Origin: Solirubrobacteraceae bacterium
GTDB lineage: Bacteria; Actinomycetota; Thermoleophilia; Solirubrobacterales; Solirubrobacteraceae
Direction of reading: 5' to 3'
Assembly: GCA_023230855.1 (NCBI GenBank)
Contig: JALNWQ010000004.1
Span: 186,001-250,000, forward strand
Length of the DNA: 64,000 bases
The position numbers and the translations under genes were made by a program. Below are positions 42,949 to 53,056 of this stretch, piece by piece. Positions within the stretch are counted from its first letter, which is position 1. Every line of letters starts with the position of its first letter. Under the pieces are notes generated by a model, which did not search any database, was not told the origin of the DNA, and saw nothing but the letters and a program-made list of their open reading frames with translations.

Positions 42949-42954
42949 TATATT
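42949..42954 (+). promoter_or_regulatory. -10 hexamer TATATT of dnaA
   Basis: The most AT-rich hexamer of the region, 107 bases before the chosen GTG at 43062. The -35 zone has no TTGACA match. Confidence 0.5.
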
Positions 42955-43061
42955 CCCGGGACGCCGCAGCACGTTCCGCGGCGCCTCACGGACGCGGCCA
43001 CGGCCGCTCCCCCACCGACGTTGCCTCCCGCGACCGTCCCCGGACGGTCGTTCCCGTTCCC

Positions 43062-44498
43062 GTGCCCTCCCCCCACCCCGACCTCGACCACGACTGGACG
43101 GCGATCGTGGCTGACGCCCGGGCCCGGATCGCCGATCCCGCCTGGGACACGTGGCTCGCGGTCCTGCGCCCGGTCACGCTGGACGCCGGCGAGCTCCGCC
43201 TCTCCGCCCCGCCGTCGGCCGCCTCCTGGATCGACTCCCGGCTGCGGCCCATGCTCGCCGCCAGCGCATCCCGCGTCCTGGGCTCCGACGTCCGGGTCCG
43301 GATCGTCGCCGACGCCCGGGCCACCGCGACGACCACGCCCACCGGCACGACCCGTCGCGGTCCCGCGACCACCGTCGATCCACCGGACGACCGTCCCCTG
43401 ACGCCCGCGTACCGCTTCGAGGAGTTCGTCCTCGGACCGTCCAACCACTTCGCCCACGCCGCGGCGCTCACCGTCGCCGAGCATCCCGGCGTCGCCTACA
43501 ACCCGCTGTTCCTCTACGGGCCACCGGGGGTCGGCAAGACCCACCTCCTCCACGCCGTCGGGCACTACGCCCGCAGTCACCATCCCGGCATCCGCGTCCG
43601 CTACGCCACCGCCGAGACGTTCACGAACGAGTTCACGCACGCGCTCCGCCGCCACGGCATCGACGACTTCAAGCGGCGCTACCGATCGATCGACCTCCTG
43701 CTCGTCGACGACGTCCAGTTCCTCATGGCCAAGCGCGCCACCGAGGAGGAGTTCTTCCACACCTTCAACGCGCTCCACGAGTCCGGGGCCCAGGTCGTGC
43801 TCACCGCCGACCGCCTGCCGGACGACCTCGAGCGGATGGAGAACCGGCTCCGCGACCGGTTCGCGGCCGGGCTCGTGGCCGAGGTCGCCCCGCCGGACGT
43901 GGCCACCCGGCTCATGGTGCTGCGCAAGCGCCTGCGGGGGCACGCCGTCCCGATCCAGGAGGCGTCCGCGCTCGAGGAGATCGCGCACGAGGTGACCGGC
44001 AGCATCCGCGCCGTCGAGGCAGCGCTCACCCGCGTCATCGCGTTCGCGTCGCTCACCGACCGTCCGGTCACGCGCACGCTCGCGCGCGAGGTCCTGGGCT
44101 CGCTCTACCCCGCCCGTGAGCGCAGGCCCGGCCGGCGCGACGCCGACCCGGGGCGCCGCGCCACGCTCGAAGACGTCATCACCGCGACCGCCGACACGTT
44201 CTCGCTACCCGCCGACGCGTTGCTCTCCACCCGGCGGGAGCGCCGCGTGACCTGGGCCCGTCAGCTCGCCATGTATGTCGCGCGCGAGGAGACCCAGGAG
44301 TCCTATCCCGCCCTGGGCCGCGGCTTCGGCGGACGCAACCACACGACCGTCATGAAGGCGGTCCGCAGCGTCCAGGACCAGATCTCGCGCGATCCGAGCG
44401 CACAGGCCGACCTCTCCCGTGTGCGCGAGCGGCTCGCCGCTGTGCTCGCCGGTCACACCGCCGACGACGACCGGGGCACAGGACGCCGGGACGGGTGA
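43062..44498 (+). CDS. dnaA: Chromosomal replication initiator protein DnaA
   Basis: Initiates replication at oriC. The 478-residue model has domain I (about 1-85, with DPAWDTWLAVLRP), a short Thr/Pro linker, the AAA+ domain with Walker A GPPGVGKTH and Walker B LLLVDDVQFL, and box VII-type ENRLRDRF with the Arg finger. The C-terminal DNA-binding domain with the DnaA signature GGRNHTTVMKAV closes it. The linker (domain II) is short. GTG 43062 is chosen from the domain I start; earlier in-frame starts exist back to 42891. Downstream, dnaN follows after 145 bases. Confidence 0.96.
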   Translation: MPSPHPDLDHDWTAIVADARARIADPAWDTWLAVLRPVTLDAGELRLSAPPSAASWIDSRLRPMLAASASRVLGSDVRVRIVADARATATTTPTGTTRRGPATTVDPPDDRPLTPAYRFEEFVLGPSNHFAHAAALTVAEHPGVAYNPLFLYGPPGVGKTHLLHAVGHYARSHHPGIRVRYATAETFTNEFTHALRRHGIDDFKRRYRSIDLLLVDDVQFLMAKRATEEEFFHTFNALHESGAQVVLTADRLPDDLERMENRLRDRFAAGLVAEVAPPDVATRLMVLRKRLRGHAVPIQEASALEEIAHEVTGSIRAVEAALTRVIAFASLTDRPVTRTLAREVLGSLYPARERRPGRRDADPGRRATLEDVITATADTFSLPADALLSTRRERRVTWARQLAMYVAREETQESYPALGRGFGGRNHTTVMKAVRSVQDQISRDPSAQADLSRVRERLAAVLAGHTADDDRGTGRRDG

Positions 44499-44670
44499 CA
44501 GACTGCACAGGACGCTGTGCCGAGACGCGCCTCGCGGATCGGCGCTCCCACAGGGGGCTCCCGCGGGCCGGCCGCGCTCCGGGCACAGTTCGCACACCCC
44601 TTCCCACTGCTCCTGTACCTCCTTCTCCTCTGAGGACTACAAGGTGAAACTGCACACCCCCGCACAGGAC
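44400..44670. other. Cluster of GCACAGG elements around the dnaA-dnaN spacer; oriC candidate
   Basis: GCACAGG occurs at 44400-44406, GCACAGGACGC exactly at 44476-44486 and 44505-44515, CCCACAGG at about 44551, GCACAG at 44583-44588 and GCACAGGAC at 44662-44670. The spacer (44499-44643) also has a pyrimidine-rich run before dnaN. Canonical TTATCCACA or TTGTCCACA boxes are absent. Gene order places the origin here, but the motif role is a guess. Confidence 0.35.
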
Positions 44671-45753
44671 CTGCTCGGTCATCTGCAGTCCCTCAGCCGG
44701 ATCGCCTCCGGGCGCCTCGCCAACCCCACGTTGTCCGGGGTCCAGATCGCCGCCGGCCGCGACGGGATCGAGCTTCGCGCGACCGATCTGCAGATCGGCC
44801 TGCGGATCGCCCTCGAGGGCGACGTCGACGAGCCCGGCACCGTCGTGCTGCCGGCCCGCCTGCTGCTCGACATCGCCCGCCAGGCGCCGGGTCCCCGGAT
44901 CACCCTGGAGCTGCGTACCGAGGAACAGGACGTCGAGGTCACCGCGGGATCGGCGGTGTTCCACCTGCGGACCCTGCGGGCGGAGGACTTCCCGCCGCTT
45001 CCCGAGCCGGCGGACGCCACCGCCGTCGAGGTGCCGGCGGCCGCGTTCGTCGAGACGACGAGCAAGGTCGTCCGGTCCGCCGCCAAGGACGACACCCGCC
45101 CGCTGCTGGCGTGCGTCCTGGTGCGCGCCGAGGGCGACGTCCTGACGATGGTCGCCACCGACTCCTACCGCCTGTCGGAGAAGCGGACCACGCTCGAGAC
45201 GCCGCTCGCCGCGGGGTTCGAGGCGAACGTCCCCGCGCGGGTCATGCAGGAGCTCGAGCGGCTCGTCCCCACGACCGGGGCGGAGGTCCTCACCGTCGCC
45301 CGGGGCGAGAACCAGGTGCTCTTCACCGTGGGGGACCACGTCCTCAGCTCGCGCCTCGTCGATGGCACGTTCCCGCAGTACCGCTCGCTCATCCCCGACA
45401 CGTTCGACCACGAGCTGCGGGTCTCCACCGCGGAGCTGCGCGAGGTCGTGTCGCGCGTCGCGCTGCTGGCCCAGAAGTCCCAGCCGCTGCGCCTGGCGTT
45501 CGTCGAGGGCGAGCTCACCGTGTCGTCGACGACCCAGGACGTCGGCGAGGCCCGCGAGACGATCCCGGTGCCGTTCCACGGCGAGCCGCTCGACATCGGC
45601 TTCAACCCCGAGTACCTGCGCGACGGCCTGGCCACGATCGAGAGCGACGAGGTCCTGCTGCGGCTCACGAGCCCGATCCGTCCCGGGCTCCTGCAGACCG
45701 TCGACGACCAGGGCTTCCTCTACCTCATCATGCCCATCCGGCTGAACGCCTGA
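44644..45753 (+). CDS. dnaN: DNA polymerase III beta sliding clamp
   Basis: Forms the ring that tethers polymerase to DNA. The 369-residue protein has the three-domain clamp layout, with TATDLQIGLR-like ELRATDLQIG (about 43), ATDSYRLSEK in domain 2, and a C-terminal YLIMPIRLNA that fits the usual YLIMPVRL end. GTG 44644 gives the typical start VKLHTPAQDLLGHLQ; GAGGA lies 8 bases upstream. Its TGA is in the same frame as recF, which begins 18 bases later. Confidence 0.96.
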   Translation: MKLHTPAQDLLGHLQSLSRIASGRLANPTLSGVQIAAGRDGIELRATDLQIGLRIALEGDVDEPGTVVLPARLLLDIARQAPGPRITLELRTEEQDVEVTAGSAVFHLRTLRAEDFPPLPEPADATAVEVPAAAFVETTSKVVRSAAKDDTRPLLACVLVRAEGDVLTMVATDSYRLSEKRTTLETPLAAGFEANVPARVMQELERLVPTTGAEVLTVARGENQVLFTVGDHVLSSRLVDGTFPQYRSLIPDTFDHELRVSTAELREVVSRVALLAQKSQPLRLAFVEGELTVSSTTQDVGEARETIPVPFHGEPLDIGFNPEYLRDGLATIESDEVLLRLTSPIRPGLLQTVDDQGFLYLIMPIRLNA

Positions 45754-45771
45754 CCGCGGGCAGGCGGCTCG

Positions 45772-46923
45772 CTGTCGTACCTGTCGCACCTGCGGATCCG
45801 CGACCTCCGCACCTACGAGGAGGCGGAGGTGCCGCTCGGCCCCGGCATGACCGTCGTGTCGGGGCCCAACGGGGCGGGCAAGACGAACCTCCTGGAGATC
45901 GCGTACCTCGCGTGCACCGGTCGGTCGTTCCGTCACGTGCCCGACCGGGAGCTCGTGCGGCGGGGCGCCGAGGCCGGGCACGTCACCGGCGACGTGACGG
46001 GGACCCCGGACGCCGACGGCGCCGGAGCGCCGGCGCACCGGTTCGGGGTCGGGGTGAGCGCGCGCGTCGACGAGCGCAGACGGACCTCGGTCGACGGTCA
46101 GCCGGTGGAGCGGCTGCTCGACCATCCGGCCCGGCCGCTCCTCAGCGTCTTCCTGCCCGACCGGATGGTCCTCGTCAAGGGTGGTCCGGCGCTCCGGCGC
46201 GCGCACCTCGACCAGCTCGTCGTGGCGCTGCGCCCCTCCGGCGGCGATGTCCGCGGCCGGTTCCTCGAGGCCCTGCGGCAACGCAACGCGCTGCTCGGCG
46301 CGCTCCGTGACCGGCCCGGCCGCGACGCGTCCTCGATCGCGCACCGACTCGATCCGTGGGACCGGTCGCTCGCGATCGCCGCGGCGGAGCTCACGCGCGC
46401 CCGGGCCGGCGCGGTCGAGCGGATCGCCGGCGCGGTCGCCGGGCGCGCCGGGCAACTGGGCCTGGAGGGGCGGCTGGAGCTCGACTACCGGGCCCGGACC
46501 TCCACGGATCCGGACGAGGTGCTCGCAGCCCTGCGGGATCGTCACGCCGGCGACGTGGAGCGCGGGTTCACGCACCAGGGACCGCACCGCGACGAGCTCG
46601 CCGTGCGGCGCGACGGACGGCTCCTGAGCCGGTTCGGGTCGCAGGGAGAGCAACGGATCGCGCTCCTGGCGATCGTGCTCGGCGAGACCGACGCGGTGGA
46701 GGAGGCGGTGGGGCGGCGGCCGATCGTCCTGCTCGACGACGTGATGAGCGAGCTCGACCGACGACGCCGGGAGCGGCTCGTCGACGCCGTGCGCGGAAGC
46801 GGGCAGGCGCTCGTCAGCGTCACCGAGGCCGACCACGTCCCGGGCGCGGAGGACCCGGACGTGGGCCGGGTCGACGTCCTGCCGGGCCGGGCGGCGGCCA
46901 CGCGCGTCGCCGGCCGGGCATGA
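45772..46923 (+). CDS. recF: DNA replication and repair protein RecF, probable CTG start
   Basis: SMC-like ATPase that loads RecA at gaps. It has Walker A GPNGAGKTN, the QGEQR(I/L)A signature SQGEQRIALLAIVLGE, and Walker B VLLDDVMSELD. The N-terminal strand expected in RecF (YLxxLxLxxFRxY) is present as YLSHLRIRDLRTYEEA beginning at codon 45772-45778. There is no in-frame ATG, GTG or TTG between the dnaN stop (45751-45753) and GTG 45829, so the full protein (383 residues) needs the CTG at 45772 or 45781. Starting at 45829 would lose the first beta strand (364 residues). Confidence 0.92.
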   Translation: MSYLSHLRIRDLRTYEEAEVPLGPGMTVVSGPNGAGKTNLLEIAYLACTGRSFRHVPDRELVRRGAEAGHVTGDVTGTPDADGAGAPAHRFGVGVSARVDERRRTSVDGQPVERLLDHPARPLLSVFLPDRMVLVKGGPALRRAHLDQLVVALRPSGGDVRGRFLEALRQRNALLGALRDRPGRDASSIAHRLDPWDRSLAIAAAELTRARAGAVERIAGAVAGRAGQLGLEGRLELDYRARTSTDPDEVLAALRDRHAGDVERGFTHQGPHRDELAVRRDGRLLSRFGSQGEQRIALLAIVLGETDAVEEAVGRRPIVLLDDVMSELDRRRRERLVDAVRGSGQALVSVTEADHVPGAEDPDVGRVDVLPGRAAATRVAGRA

Positions 46924-46930
46924 TCGCGGC

Positions 46931-47242
46931 ATGGCCCGACGTCGACGCCACGCTCCCCGGCCCGCGGCGGCCGGGTTGGACGGCCTCCTGCGTGGGCTGA
47001 CCCCGGAGGGGGACCTCGCGGCGGTCCAGCGGGTCTGGGCGGCGGCGGTCGGACCGGCGATCGCGGCGGCCGGGCGACCGGTGGGGCTCGTGGACGGCGT
47101 GCTGTACGTGCGGTGCGAGGACGCCACGTGGGCCCACGAGCTCCAGCTCATGGAGCGTCGGATCGTCGAGCGGCTGCAGGCCGCCGGGGGCCCGACCGCG
47201 ACGGCGGTGCGCAGCATCCGCACCGCCTCCGGGGCCGGCTGA
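46931..47242 (+). CDS. DUF721/DciA-like protein
   Basis: A 103-residue protein with the DUF721 pattern: basic N-terminus, LAAVQRVWAAAVGPAIAAAGRPVGLVDGVLYVRC, then WAHELQLMERRIVERL. DciA-type proteins assist replicative helicase loading in bacteria lacking DnaC/DnaI, and the DUF721 gene stands between recF and gyrB in actinobacteria, as here. The ATG is 7 bases after the recF stop. Helicase function is inferred from family and place. Confidence 0.9.
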   Translation: MARRRRHAPRPAAAGLDGLLRGLTPEGDLAAVQRVWAAAVGPAIAAAGRPVGLVDGVLYVRCEDATWAHELQLMERRIVERLQAAGGPTATAVRSIRTASGAG

Positions 47243-47469
47243 GCCACCGCGGTCGAGCGCCGCGCCCGGACGCGATGTCCGTCGCCGCGGTCGAGCGCTG
47301 GCGACCGGCGGGCGTCGCGCCCCGAGAACACCGGTCTTTGCAGCGGATTCGCGCCGTCGACGAGGGGGTTCGGCGGCCCGCATATGGTAAACTTCAGCGG
47401 ATTCGCTCGGTGCGCCTCGGACCGGACTCCACCGATTCCGGCCGGGGCGTTTCTGCTGTACGGAGGCCC
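47243..47469. other. gyrB promoter region with duplicated CAGCGGATTCGC
   Basis: CAGCGGATTCGC occurs at 47341-47352 and again at 47395-47406. The -10 candidate TATGGT lies at 47383-47388, so the second copy begins near the predicted transcription start and the first lies about 50 bases upstream. The repeated spacing suggests regulation of gyrB, but no regulator is known. Confidence 0.55.
47383..47388 (+). promoter_or_regulatory. -10 hexamer TATGGT of gyrB
   Basis: 81 bases before ATG 47470, in the sequence CATATGGTAAAC, the only AT-rich spot of the spacer. Confidence 0.5.
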
Positions 47470-49920
47470 ATGGCGACGAACGACACCCCGACATCCGACG
47501 ACGTTGAGGTCCCCGCCACGGCGGGGAGCTACGACGCGGCCGACATCACGGTCCTCGAGGGCCTCGAGGCCGTCCGGCACCGCCCGGGCATGTACATCGG
47601 GTCGACCGGGGTCCGGGGGCTCCACCACCTCGTCTGGGAGATCGTCGACAACTCCGTCGACGAGGCGCTCGCCGGCCACGCGACGACCGTCGAGGTCACG
47701 ATCCACCCCGACGACTCGGTCACCGTCCGCGACGACGGCCGAGGCATCCCCGTCGCGATCCAGGAGAGCGAGGGCCGGCCGGCGGTCGAGGTCGTCCTCA
47801 CCGTCCTGCACGCCGGCGGCAAGTTCGGCGACGGCGGGGGCTACAAGGTCTCGGGCGGCCTCCACGGCGTCGGCAGCTCCGTCGTCAACGCGCTGTCGGA
47901 GTCGCTCAAGGTCGAGATCCGACGCGACGGCCACGTCTGGCGCCAGGCGTACTCCCGCGGCGACGTGCTCGGGCCGCTCGAGAAGGGCGAGGCCCTGGCG
48001 AAGGGCGAGTCCACCGGCACCACGATCACGTTCCTGCCGGACGCCGAGATCTTCGAGACGACCGAGTTCGACTGGAGCACGCTCGAGCAGCGCCTGCGCG
48101 AGACGGCGTTCCTCACCCGTGGGCTGCGGATCGTCATCACCGACGAGCGCGCCGAGACGAAGCGGGTCGAGTTCCACTACGAGGGCGGCATCGCCGACTT
48201 CGTGTCGTACCTCAACGACGGCAAGGACGCCATCGGCAAGCACGTCATCGCGTTCGAGGGCGAGGGCGCCGACGGCGCGGTCGAGGTCGCGATGCAGTGG
48301 AACTCGACCTACCAGGAGTCGATCCACAGCTTCGCCAACAACATCAACACCCACGAGGGCGGGTCGCACCTGTCCGGGTTCCGCTCCGCGTTGACGCGCA
48401 CGGTGAACAAGTGGGCCCGGGACAACCGGGAGCTGAAGGAGAAGGACGCCGCCCTCACGGGGGACGACGTCCGCGAGGGCCTCACCGCCGTCATCTCGGC
48501 CAAGCTCACGAACCCTCAGTTCGAGGGCCAGACGAAGACGAAGCTCGGCAACCCGGGCATGGACGGCACCGTCCAGTCGATCGTCAACGAGAAGCTCGCC
48601 GAGTACTTCGAGGAGAACCCGCAGGACGCCCGGGCGATCGTCCGCAAGGCCGTCCAAGCGTCGCAGGCGCGCGCCGCGGCCCGCAAGGCACGCGACCTCA
48701 CCCGCAAGAAGGCCGGCTCCGACTCGCGCCTGCCCGGCAAGCTCGCCGACTGCTCGGTGAAGGACCCGGCCCTGCGCGAGCTCTTCATCGTCGAGGGCGA
48801 CTCCGCCGGCGGCTCGGCCAAGCAGGGCCGGGACCGCAACACCCAGGCGATCCTCCCGCTGTTCGGCAAGATCCTCAACGTCGAGAAGAGCCGGATCGAC
48901 AAGGTCCTGCAGAACGACGCGATCCAGTCGCTCGTCACCGCGATCGGCACCGGGGTCCGCGACGAGTTCGACATCGAGAACGCGCGGTACCACAAGATCA
49001 TCCTCATGACGGACGCCGACGTCGACGGCGCCCACATCCGGACGCTCATCCTCACCCTGCTCTTCCGCGAGATGCAGGAGCTGCTCGAGGCCGGCTACGT
49101 CTACATCGCCAAGCCGCCGCTGTATCGCCTGAAGAAGGGCCAGAACAGCCGCTACATCGAGAAGGAGTCCGAGCTCGAGGACGTGCTCCTCTCGGACAAG
49201 CTCGAGCGGTTCCGCATCACCGACTCGCACGATCGGGAGCTGGCGCTCACCGAGGCGCGGTGGCAGAAGTTCAGCCGGCTGCGCAAGCAGCACGAGGGCT
49301 GGGCCAGCGCGCTGCGGGCCGAGCACGGCGGCGCGGTCGTCCGGTTCCTCCAGACGACCGGGCTCGTCCGCGACGGCGTCTTCGGGTCCGACCGGGTGAT
49401 CGAGCACCTGCGCGCCGTGCAGGACGACGAGACCACGACCCACGAGGTCCGCCTGCTCGACGAGGATCCGGTCGAGCTCTGGATCCGCACGATCGAGCGC
49501 AAGACCGGCCTGTCGCAGAGCCACCGGGTCAAGCGCTCGCTCTTCGACAGCCCCGAGCTCGTCGGCCTGACGAAGGTCCACCGCCAGCTCGTCGACCTGT
49601 GCGGTCGGGCGCCGTTCACCGTCGCCCTCGAGGACCGGACGTCCGAGGCCGGGACGTTCGACGAGCTCCACCGGGCGATCATGGACATGGCCGCACGCAC
49701 CGCGGGCACCCTCAACCGGTTCAAGGGCCTGGGCGAGATGAACCCGGAGCAGCTGCGCGTCACGACGATGGATCCGGCGACCCGGACGCTGCAGAAGGTG
49801 ACGATCGACGACGCCGCGACCGCCGACCGGTTGTTCTCCATGCTCATGGGCGACCACGTCGAGTTCCGGCGTGGGTTCATCGAGGAGCACGCCCGCCAGG
49901 TCGTCAACCTCGATGTCTGA
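47470..49920 (+). CDS. gyrB: DNA gyrase subunit B, long form
   Basis: ATPase subunit of gyrase. The 816-residue protein has the GHKL ATPase with GMYIGSTG and EIVDNSVDEA, the transducer domain, the TOPRIM motif EGDSAGG (442-448) and the acidic DADVDG (D515, D517, D519). It ends with RFKGLGEMNPEQL and a VNLDV end. Between the TOPRIM core (about 570) and RFKGLGEMN (750) there are about 165-175 extra residues compared with the short Gram-positive form, placed like the insertion of E. coli GyrB. ATG 47470 follows CGGAGG. gyrA follows after 24 bases. Confidence 0.97.
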   Translation: MATNDTPTSDDVEVPATAGSYDAADITVLEGLEAVRHRPGMYIGSTGVRGLHHLVWEIVDNSVDEALAGHATTVEVTIHPDDSVTVRDDGRGIPVAIQESEGRPAVEVVLTVLHAGGKFGDGGGYKVSGGLHGVGSSVVNALSESLKVEIRRDGHVWRQAYSRGDVLGPLEKGEALAKGESTGTTITFLPDAEIFETTEFDWSTLEQRLRETAFLTRGLRIVITDERAETKRVEFHYEGGIADFVSYLNDGKDAIGKHVIAFEGEGADGAVEVAMQWNSTYQESIHSFANNINTHEGGSHLSGFRSALTRTVNKWARDNRELKEKDAALTGDDVREGLTAVISAKLTNPQFEGQTKTKLGNPGMDGTVQSIVNEKLAEYFEENPQDARAIVRKAVQASQARAAARKARDLTRKKAGSDSRLPGKLADCSVKDPALRELFIVEGDSAGGSAKQGRDRNTQAILPLFGKILNVEKSRIDKVLQNDAIQSLVTAIGTGVRDEFDIENARYHKIILMTDADVDGAHIRTLILTLLFREMQELLEAGYVYIAKPPLYRLKKGQNSRYIEKESELEDVLLSDKLERFRITDSHDRELALTEARWQKFSRLRKQHEGWASALRAEHGGAVVRFLQTTGLVRDGVFGSDRVIEHLRAVQDDETTTHEVRLLDEDPVELWIRTIERKTGLSQSHRVKRSLFDSPELVGLTKVHRQLVDLCGRAPFTVALEDRTSEAGTFDELHRAIMDMAARTAGTLNRFKGLGEMNPEQLRVTTMDPATRTLQKVTIDDAATADRLFSMLMGDHVEFRRGFIEEHARQVVNLDV

Positions 49921-49944
49921 TCCGGTGACGAAGGAGAACGACGC

Positions 49945-52560
<2,616 letters not shown>

Positions 52561-52567
52561 CGCCGGA

Positions 52568-52596
52568 GCGCGGTCGGGACTCGAACCCGACCGCGC
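52568..52596 (+). terminator. Terminator after gyrA
   Basis: Perfect 11-bp arms GCGCGGTCGGG (52568-52578) and CCCGACCGCGC (52586-52596), loop ACTCGAA. The loop and inner stem resemble a tRNA T arm on the minus strand, but no tRNA body is present. Confidence 0.8.
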
Positions 52597-52642
52597 ACGG
52601 CGCGGCGCGCCACGGCCCCTCGACCCGGCCGGGTCGGGGTGG

Positions 52643-52648
52643 TACGTT
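52643..52648 (+). promoter_or_regulatory. -10 hexamer TACGTT of the candidate RNA
   Basis: TANNNT match; a start near 52655 would place AAGGAGGTG about 13 bases into the transcript. Confidence 0.5.
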
Positions 52649-52682
52649 CGGATCAACCAGCCAGAGAAAGGAGGTGGTCCGC

Positions 52683-52727
52683 ATCAACGACTTGTCGTAC
52701 GGGACTCAGGAGGTGGCCTCCCCGTAG
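52683..52727 (+). CDS. Possible leader peptide ORF (non-standard start), very uncertain
   Basis: Eight bases after the perfect Shine-Dalgarno GGAGG (52670-52674) an open frame reads ATC AAC GAC ... TAG, giving INDLSYGTQEVASP. The only start in the right place is ATC, a very rare initiator; the GTG at 52674 overlaps the ribosome-binding element itself. The second AGGAGGTGG lies inside the frame. It may instead be a ribosome-binding decoy rather than a coding unit. Confidence 0.25.
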   Translation: MNDLSYGTQEVASP

Positions 52728-52951
52728 CCCGTCCCGCCGCCGACAGGCGGCGTGCACGAGCCGGGAAGGTCGTCCGGACCTCCCTCGACGCCACGGCGTC
52801 GACACCGGTCGTCACCTGGCAGGACCGCCCGAAAGGGGGTCCCGCGAAAGACCGAACCAGGCAGGAGCTCGCCCTCGTCCCAGCGAAAGCGCGCCCACGG
52901 TACTGGCGTGGGGATGCGACGCTCCTCGACCGGACCACCGGAACGCAGGAC

Positions 52952-52981
52952 CCGACGCGGCGCCGACAGGCGCCGCGTCGG
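52952..52981 (+). terminator. Strong terminator hairpin closing the candidate RNA
   Basis: A 13-bp perfect stem (52952-52964 with 52969-52981) capped by GACA, the same loop as the first hairpin of the RNA. It lies 75 bases before the ATG of the secreted phosphatase. Confidence 0.8.
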
Positions 52982-53017
52982 CGTTCACGCGACGATCACC
53001 GCACGGTCACCACAGAC

Positions 53018-53032
53018 GCTACCCTCGGTAGC
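53018..53032. promoter_or_regulatory. Inverted repeat overlapping the -10 box of the secreted phosphatase gene
   Basis: GCTACC-CTC-GGTAGC. TACCCT (53020-53025) inside it matches the -10 pattern, so a dimeric repressor binding here would block the promoter. A second stem ACGCC/GGCGT follows at 53033-53049 in the leader. Confidence 0.5.
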
Positions 53033-53056
53033 ACGCCTCATTCGGGCGTTCAGAAC

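Larger units (their letters stand above)
42749..43061. other. rpmH-dnaA intergenic region
   Basis: 313 bases between divergent genes. It carries TAGACT on the minus strand for rpmH and TATATT on the plus strand for dnaA. No clear DnaA boxes or AT-rich unwinding element were found; a CCACAGG element occurs at about 42793-42799. Confidence 0.6.
52655..52985 (+). ncRNA. Candidate structured RNA or leader with duplicated ribosome-binding elements
   Basis: From the sequence: AGGAGGTGG at 52669-52677 and again at 52708-52716. CCTCC (52717-52721) and ACCTCC (52778-52783) are complementary to them. Stem-loops: CGCCGCC-GACA-GGCGGCG (52735-52752); TCGACGC-CACG-GCGTCGA (52785-52802); a GAAA-capped 8-bp stem with a G bulge (52822-52842); CCCACG/CGTGGG with a 7-base loop (52894-52912); CCGG-ACCA-CCGG (52930-52941); and the closing 13-bp terminator. 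It does not match RNase P RNA, tmRNA, SRP RNA or the riboswitches I can recall. It could be an independent sRNA or the leader of the phosphatase gene at 53057. The 5' end is predicted from the -10 box only. Confidence 0.5.

Noticed and set aside
42749..43061. rpmH-dnaA spacer as the main oriC
   Set aside because: No DnaA-box cluster or AT-rich tract seen; only promoters and one CCACAGG. The dnaA-dnaN side has more repeated elements, though neither is proven.
52568..52596. tRNA-like T-arm sequence on the minus strand after gyrA
   Set aside because: GGGTTCGAGTCCC looks like a T loop, but there is no D arm, anticodon arm or acceptor partner nearby; it works as the gyrA terminator.
52674..52727. 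GTG at 52674 as the start of the short peptide in the candidate RNA
   Set aside because: This GTG is part of the ribosome-binding element itself, leaving no spacing, so it is unlikely to be used.
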